64,000 bases of DNA from Salinimicrobium sp963709775 (GTDB lineage: Bacteria; Bacteroidota; Bacteroidia; Flavobacteriales; Flavobacteriaceae), in the NCBI GenBank assembly GCA_963709775.1, contig CAVPXS010000007.1, positions 1 to 64,000 on the forward strand, read 5' to 3'. Of the stretch, positions 61,267 to 64,000 are shown one piece after another; within the stretch, counting starts at the first letter, position 1, and each line of letters begins with the position of its first letter. A program made the translations under genes and the position numbers. The notes beneath the pieces are model-generated. The model saw only the letters and a program-made list of their open reading frames with translations. It was not told the DNA's origin and ran no database searches.

Positions 61267-62247
61267 ATGCATAAAGTAAAGGACATATTTTCTATTAATA
61301 CCCCTCAGGATTTTACCCAAAAGGCTCTGCAGGTTTTCAACTACCAGTATTCAAACAATCTGGTCTACAGGAAGTTCTGCGATCTTCTGCTTCGCAATCC
61401 CGCCGAAGTAGATAGTATTGAAAAAATCCCCTTTTTACCCATAGAGTTCTTTAAAACCCATAAGGTTATTTCTTCTGAAGCTTCAGAAGAAATAACCTTT
61501 ACCAGTAGCGGCACCACGGGTACTCAAACCAGCAAACATTTTGTAACAGATCTGGCCATTTATGAGGAAAGTTTCCGCAGCGGGTTCACACATTTCTACG
61601 GAAGTGTGGAAAATTATGCAGTGCTCGCTTTACTTCCTTCCTATCTTGAAAGAGAAGGTTCGTCTTTGATCTATATGGCGCAGGATCTAATTGAAAAAAG
61701 TAATAATCCTGCGAGCGGATTTTACCTGCACGACCTGGATTCTCTCGTTGCAAACCTGAAAACACTCGAAGAAAGGGGTCAAAAAACACTATTAATAGGA
61801 GTGTCATTTGCACTCCTCGATCTGGCCGAAAACTATTCCCTAAACCTGAAAAATACCGTTGTGATGGAAACCGGCGGCATGAAAGGACGCCGAAAAGAAA
61901 TGATTCGCACCGAACTTCATGAGGTGCTTAAAAAAGGTTTGGGTGTTGAAAATATTCACAGTGAATACGGGATGACCGAGTTACTATCGCAGGCATACTC
62001 CCTCAAAAATGGCATTTTTGAATGTCCTCCCTGGATGAAAATTCTCATTCGGGATCCCGAAGATGCTTTGACCCTGCTACCCGAAGGAAAATCTGGTGGA
62101 ATAAATGTAATAGATCTGGCCAATATCAACTCCTGTTCATTTATAGCCACACAAGATCTGGGGAAGAATTTAGACGCTAAAAGAACAGAGATTCTGGGCC
62201 GTTTCGACAACAGCGACATTCGAGGATGTAATCTTATGGTTTTTTAA
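61267..62247 (+). CDS. LuxE-like acyl-protein synthetase/adenylate-forming enzyme
   Basis: A 326-residue protein from MHKVKDIFSINTPQ; the ORF also allows 61252. LuxE-domain landmarks: IPFLPIEFFKTHKV, FTSSGTTGTQTSKHFV (P-loop-like adenylation motif), TVVMETGGMKGRRKEM, IHSEYGMTELLSQAY and GRFDNSDIRGCNLMVF. It probably activates an acyl or aryl acid; in flavobacteria such genes often precede O-antigen or flexirubin-like clusters. Substrate unknown. Confidence 0.85.
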   Translation: MHKVKDIFSINTPQDFTQKALQVFNYQYSNNLVYRKFCDLLLRNPAEVDSIEKIPFLPIEFFKTHKVISSEASEEITFTSSGTTGTQTSKHFVTDLAIYEESFRSGFTHFYGSVENYAVLALLPSYLEREGSSLIYMAQDLIEKSNNPASGFYLHDLDSLVANLKTLEERGQKTLLIGVSFALLDLAENYSLNLKNTVVMETGGMKGRRKEMIRTELHEVLKKGLGVENIHSEYGMTELLSQAYSLKNGIFECPPWMKILIRDPEDALTLLPEGKSGGINVIDLANINSCSFIATQDLGKNLDAKRTEILGRFDNSDIRGCNLMVF

Positions 62248-62341
62248 CAAAAAAAGTTTTTTGCTGCTGTAAGGAATTGATTTTCTGCCGACTTAACAGA
62301 CGGTTAGATTATGTTTTCATAATTGGTTGGTTAGTTAGATG

Positions 62342-62370
62342 CCCCCTTCGCCCCTCAAAAGGAAAGGGGG
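62342..62370. terminator. Terminator between the LuxE-like gene and tyrS
   Basis: CCCCCTT (62342-62348) pairs with AAGGGGG (62364-62370), then TTTCTTT. It separates two convergent genes. Confidence 0.7.
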
Positions 62371-62378
62371 TTTCTTTA

Positions 62379-63674
62379 TTATTCCACCCTTATTATATAG
62401 GTATTCCTTTTTCCCTTATTAATAATTACATATTTGTTGTTCAACAAATCCTCTGTGGTGATCGTGTAATCTTCTTTAACCTTTTCCTTGTTTACCGAAA
62501 TTGAATTCTCTTTTAAAGCTCTCCTGGCCTCCCCATTTGAACTTAAAAATTCTGTTTTGGCTGAAAGTGCGGCGATCATATCGAGACCAGCTTCCACATC
62601 TTCACGTGAGACGCGGGCTTGTGGCACACCTTCAAAAACATCAAGAAAAGTGGCTTCATTCAGCTTTTTAAGATCATCTGCAGTACTCTTTCCAAAAAGT
62701 ACTTCCGAAGCCTTTACAGCATTCTCGTACTCTTCATGGGAGTGAACCATGATTGTGATCTCTTCGGCCAGTTTTCGCTGCAGTTCTCTTTGATGCGGTG
62801 CCTCTTTGTGTTTAGCAACAAGTTCTTCTATTACTTCTTTTGAAAGGAAAGTAAATATTTTAATAAACCTCTCCGCGTCTTCATCGCTGGTATTTAGCCA
62901 ATACTGGTAAAACCTGTAAGGCGATGTACGTGCAGGATCAAGCCAAATGTTCCCGGCTTCAGTTTTACCGAACTTGGTACCATCTGCCTTTGTAATTAAC
63001 GGACAGGTAAGCGCATATCCTTTTCCGTCCCCTATTCTTCGAATAAGTTCGGTTCCTGTGGTAATATTTCCCCACTGGTCACTACCACCCATTTGCAGCG
63101 TGCAATCAAGTTCCCTGTACAAATGCAGGAAATCATAACCCTGCACCAGCTGGTAGGTGAATTCGGTAAATGACATTCCTTCTGAAGAATCTGAAGACAA
63201 ACGTTTTTTCACACTGTCCTTAGACATCATGTAATTAACGGTAATGTGTTTTCCAACATCCCGTATGAAATCTAAAAAACTGAAATCTTTCATCCAGTCA
63301 TAGTTATTGACCATCACTGCCGCATTATCTTCATCACTTTCAAAATCTAAAAATTTTGATAACTGATTTTTAAGGGCATTCTGGTTCTGAAGCAAAGTGG
63401 CTTCTGTAAGCAGGTTACGTTCATTGGATTTTCCCGAAGGATCACCTATCATTCCTGTTGCGCCACCCACTAAAGCTACAGGACGATGTCCCGCCTGTTG
63501 AAAATGCTTTAGCATCATAACCCCAACCAGGTGGCCTATATGTAAAGAATCGGCTGTAGGATCAATTCCCACGTAAGCAGACCTAAGACCTTCTAAAAGA
63601 TGCTCTTCGGTTCCCGGCATCACGTCGTGGATCATTCCTCTCCAGCTCAATTCGTCTACAAAATTCTTATTCAT
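62379..63674 (-). CDS. tyrS: Tyrosine-tRNA ligase
   Basis: A 431-residue class I synthetase: HIGH motif in DSLHIGHLVG (45-48), KMSKS-equivalent in DGTKFGKTEAGNIW, YDWMKDFSFLDFIRD and QGYDFLHLYREL in the Rossmann fold, and a C-terminal S4 domain with RRALKENSISVNKEKV. It charges tRNA-Tyr. Length is normal. Confidence 0.95.
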   Translation of the reverse strand: MNKNFVDELSWRGMIHDVMPGTEEHLLEGLRSAYVGIDPTADSLHIGHLVGVMMLKHFQQAGHRPVALVGGATGMIGDPSGKSNERNLLTEATLLQNQNALKNQLSKFLDFESDEDNAAVMVNNYDWMKDFSFLDFIRDVGKHITVNYMMSKDSVKKRLSSDSSEGMSFTEFTYQLVQGYDFLHLYRELDCTLQMGGSDQWGNITTGTELIRRIGDGKGYALTCPLITKADGTKFGKTEAGNIWLDPARTSPYRFYQYWLNTSDEDAERFIKIFTFLSKEVIEELVAKHKEAPHQRELQRKLAEEITIMVHSHEEYENAVKASEVLFGKSTADDLKKLNEATFLDVFEGVPQARVSREDVEAGLDMIAALSAKTEFLSSNGEARRALKENSISVNKEKVKEDYTITTEDLLNNKYVIINKGKRNTYIIRVE

Positions 63675-63756
63675 AATCTTTCTTTTGAAGTAAAAACAGC
63701 CGTAAAGATACCATAAAGCTTCATTTTTCCTAAGTGGTTTTAGCTATATTTACCTC

Positions 63757-64000
63757 ATGATTTTAGTTACCGGAGGCACAGGCTTAGTAGGCTCTCATTT
63801 GCTGCTGGATCTTGTAAAAGCAGGAAAACCAGTTCGCGCGATCTATCGCACAGAAGAAAGCTTAAAGGCTGTCAAAAATGTATTTTCCTACACCAATTCT
63901 CAAGATGAGACCGACCGACTCTTTTCCCAAATCGAGTGGCAAATAGCAGATATTACAGATGTCCCCTCCTTAAAAATGGCATTTAAGGATGTTGATCTTG
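63757..64000 (+). CDS. NAD-dependent epimerase/dehydratase, cut by the window end
   Basis: The first 81 residues: MILVTGGTGLVGSHLLLDLV with the Rossmann GxxGxxG, VRAIYRTEESLK, then a second strand WQIADITDVPSLKMAF. An SDR of the extended epimerase/dehydratase type. The substrate cannot be told from the fragment. It is divergent from tyrS. Confidence 0.85.
   Translation, partial: MILVTGGTGLVGSHLLLDLVKAGKPVRAIYRTEESLKAVKNVFSYTNSQDETDRLFSQIEWQIADITDVPSLKMAFKDVDL

Overview
The window looks like a chromosomal segment of a Flavobacteriaceae bacterium (Bacteroidota), close in gene content to the Gramella/Salinimicrobium/Salegentibacter group. This is inferred from gene repertoire and not from a marker comparison. 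Pointers are the fused CcoN-CcoO oxidase subunit, DnaE with an N-terminal exonuclease, a type IX secretion sorting-domain protein, a carboxypeptidase-regulatory/TonB receptor with a partner lipoprotein, and promoters of the TAnnTTTG type.

Region 1 (about 1-24 kb) is a micro-oxic and denitrification respiration block. It holds ccoI, a P2-type cation ATPase, a divergent nirK/sulfatase-modifying-fold/Sco operon, then ccoS-ccoNO-ccoQ-ccoP-ccoG-cupin-ccoH-SafE. These are followed by two YceI proteins around an outer-membrane porin, an acetyl-CoA hydrolase/transferase, a thioredoxin, a cysteine-free Crp/Fnr regulator, a truncated-globin operon, an SDR and a small membrane protein. The best non-gene signal of the window lies here. 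Five promoters (ccoI, nirK, ccoS, yceI, globin operon) carry a TGA-N6-TCA inverted repeat whose centre is 36.5 bases from the end of the -7 element in every case. A weaker sixth case precedes the cation ATPase. This fits one local Crp/Fnr-type regulon.

Region 2 (24.5-27.4 kb) is a response regulator and a PAS-PAS-PAS-GAF histidine kinase.

Region 3 (27.5-33.7 kb) is an AT-rich genomic island at tRNA-Asp(GTC). It is bounded by two identical 200-bp direct repeats that include the last 23 nt of the tRNA. A decayed third copy lies outside it. No integrase remains. It holds a TIG-domain lipoprotein, two unknown proteins, a NUMOD1-type endonuclease remnant, a frameshifted XRE regulator, and a short transcription unit with a strong terminator and two tiny ORFs.

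Region 4 (33.8-64 kb) is mostly housekeeping: DUF58, trxA, dnaE (split into two frames at its PHP/polymerase boundary), rpsP-rimM, trmN6, a RelBE-like toxin-antitoxin pair bracketed by duplicated hairpins, acyl-CoA dehydrogenase, a ferredoxin/ferredoxin reductase/NifU/Mrp iron-sulfur group, ATL/LysE/TrmB, a glycosyltransferase, a PhoRB-like two-component pair, a TonB receptor with lipoprotein, a minimal T9SS protein, a LuxE-like protein, tyrS and the start of an NAD-dependent epimerase.

An unusual number of genes are broken by single-base changes: yihY, a GNAT, an XRE regulator, dnaE, a four-helix-bundle protein, two TPR proteins and the TonB receptor. Several sit in A-runs. Because dnaE is essential, residual indel errors in the assembly should be excluded before these are read as biology.
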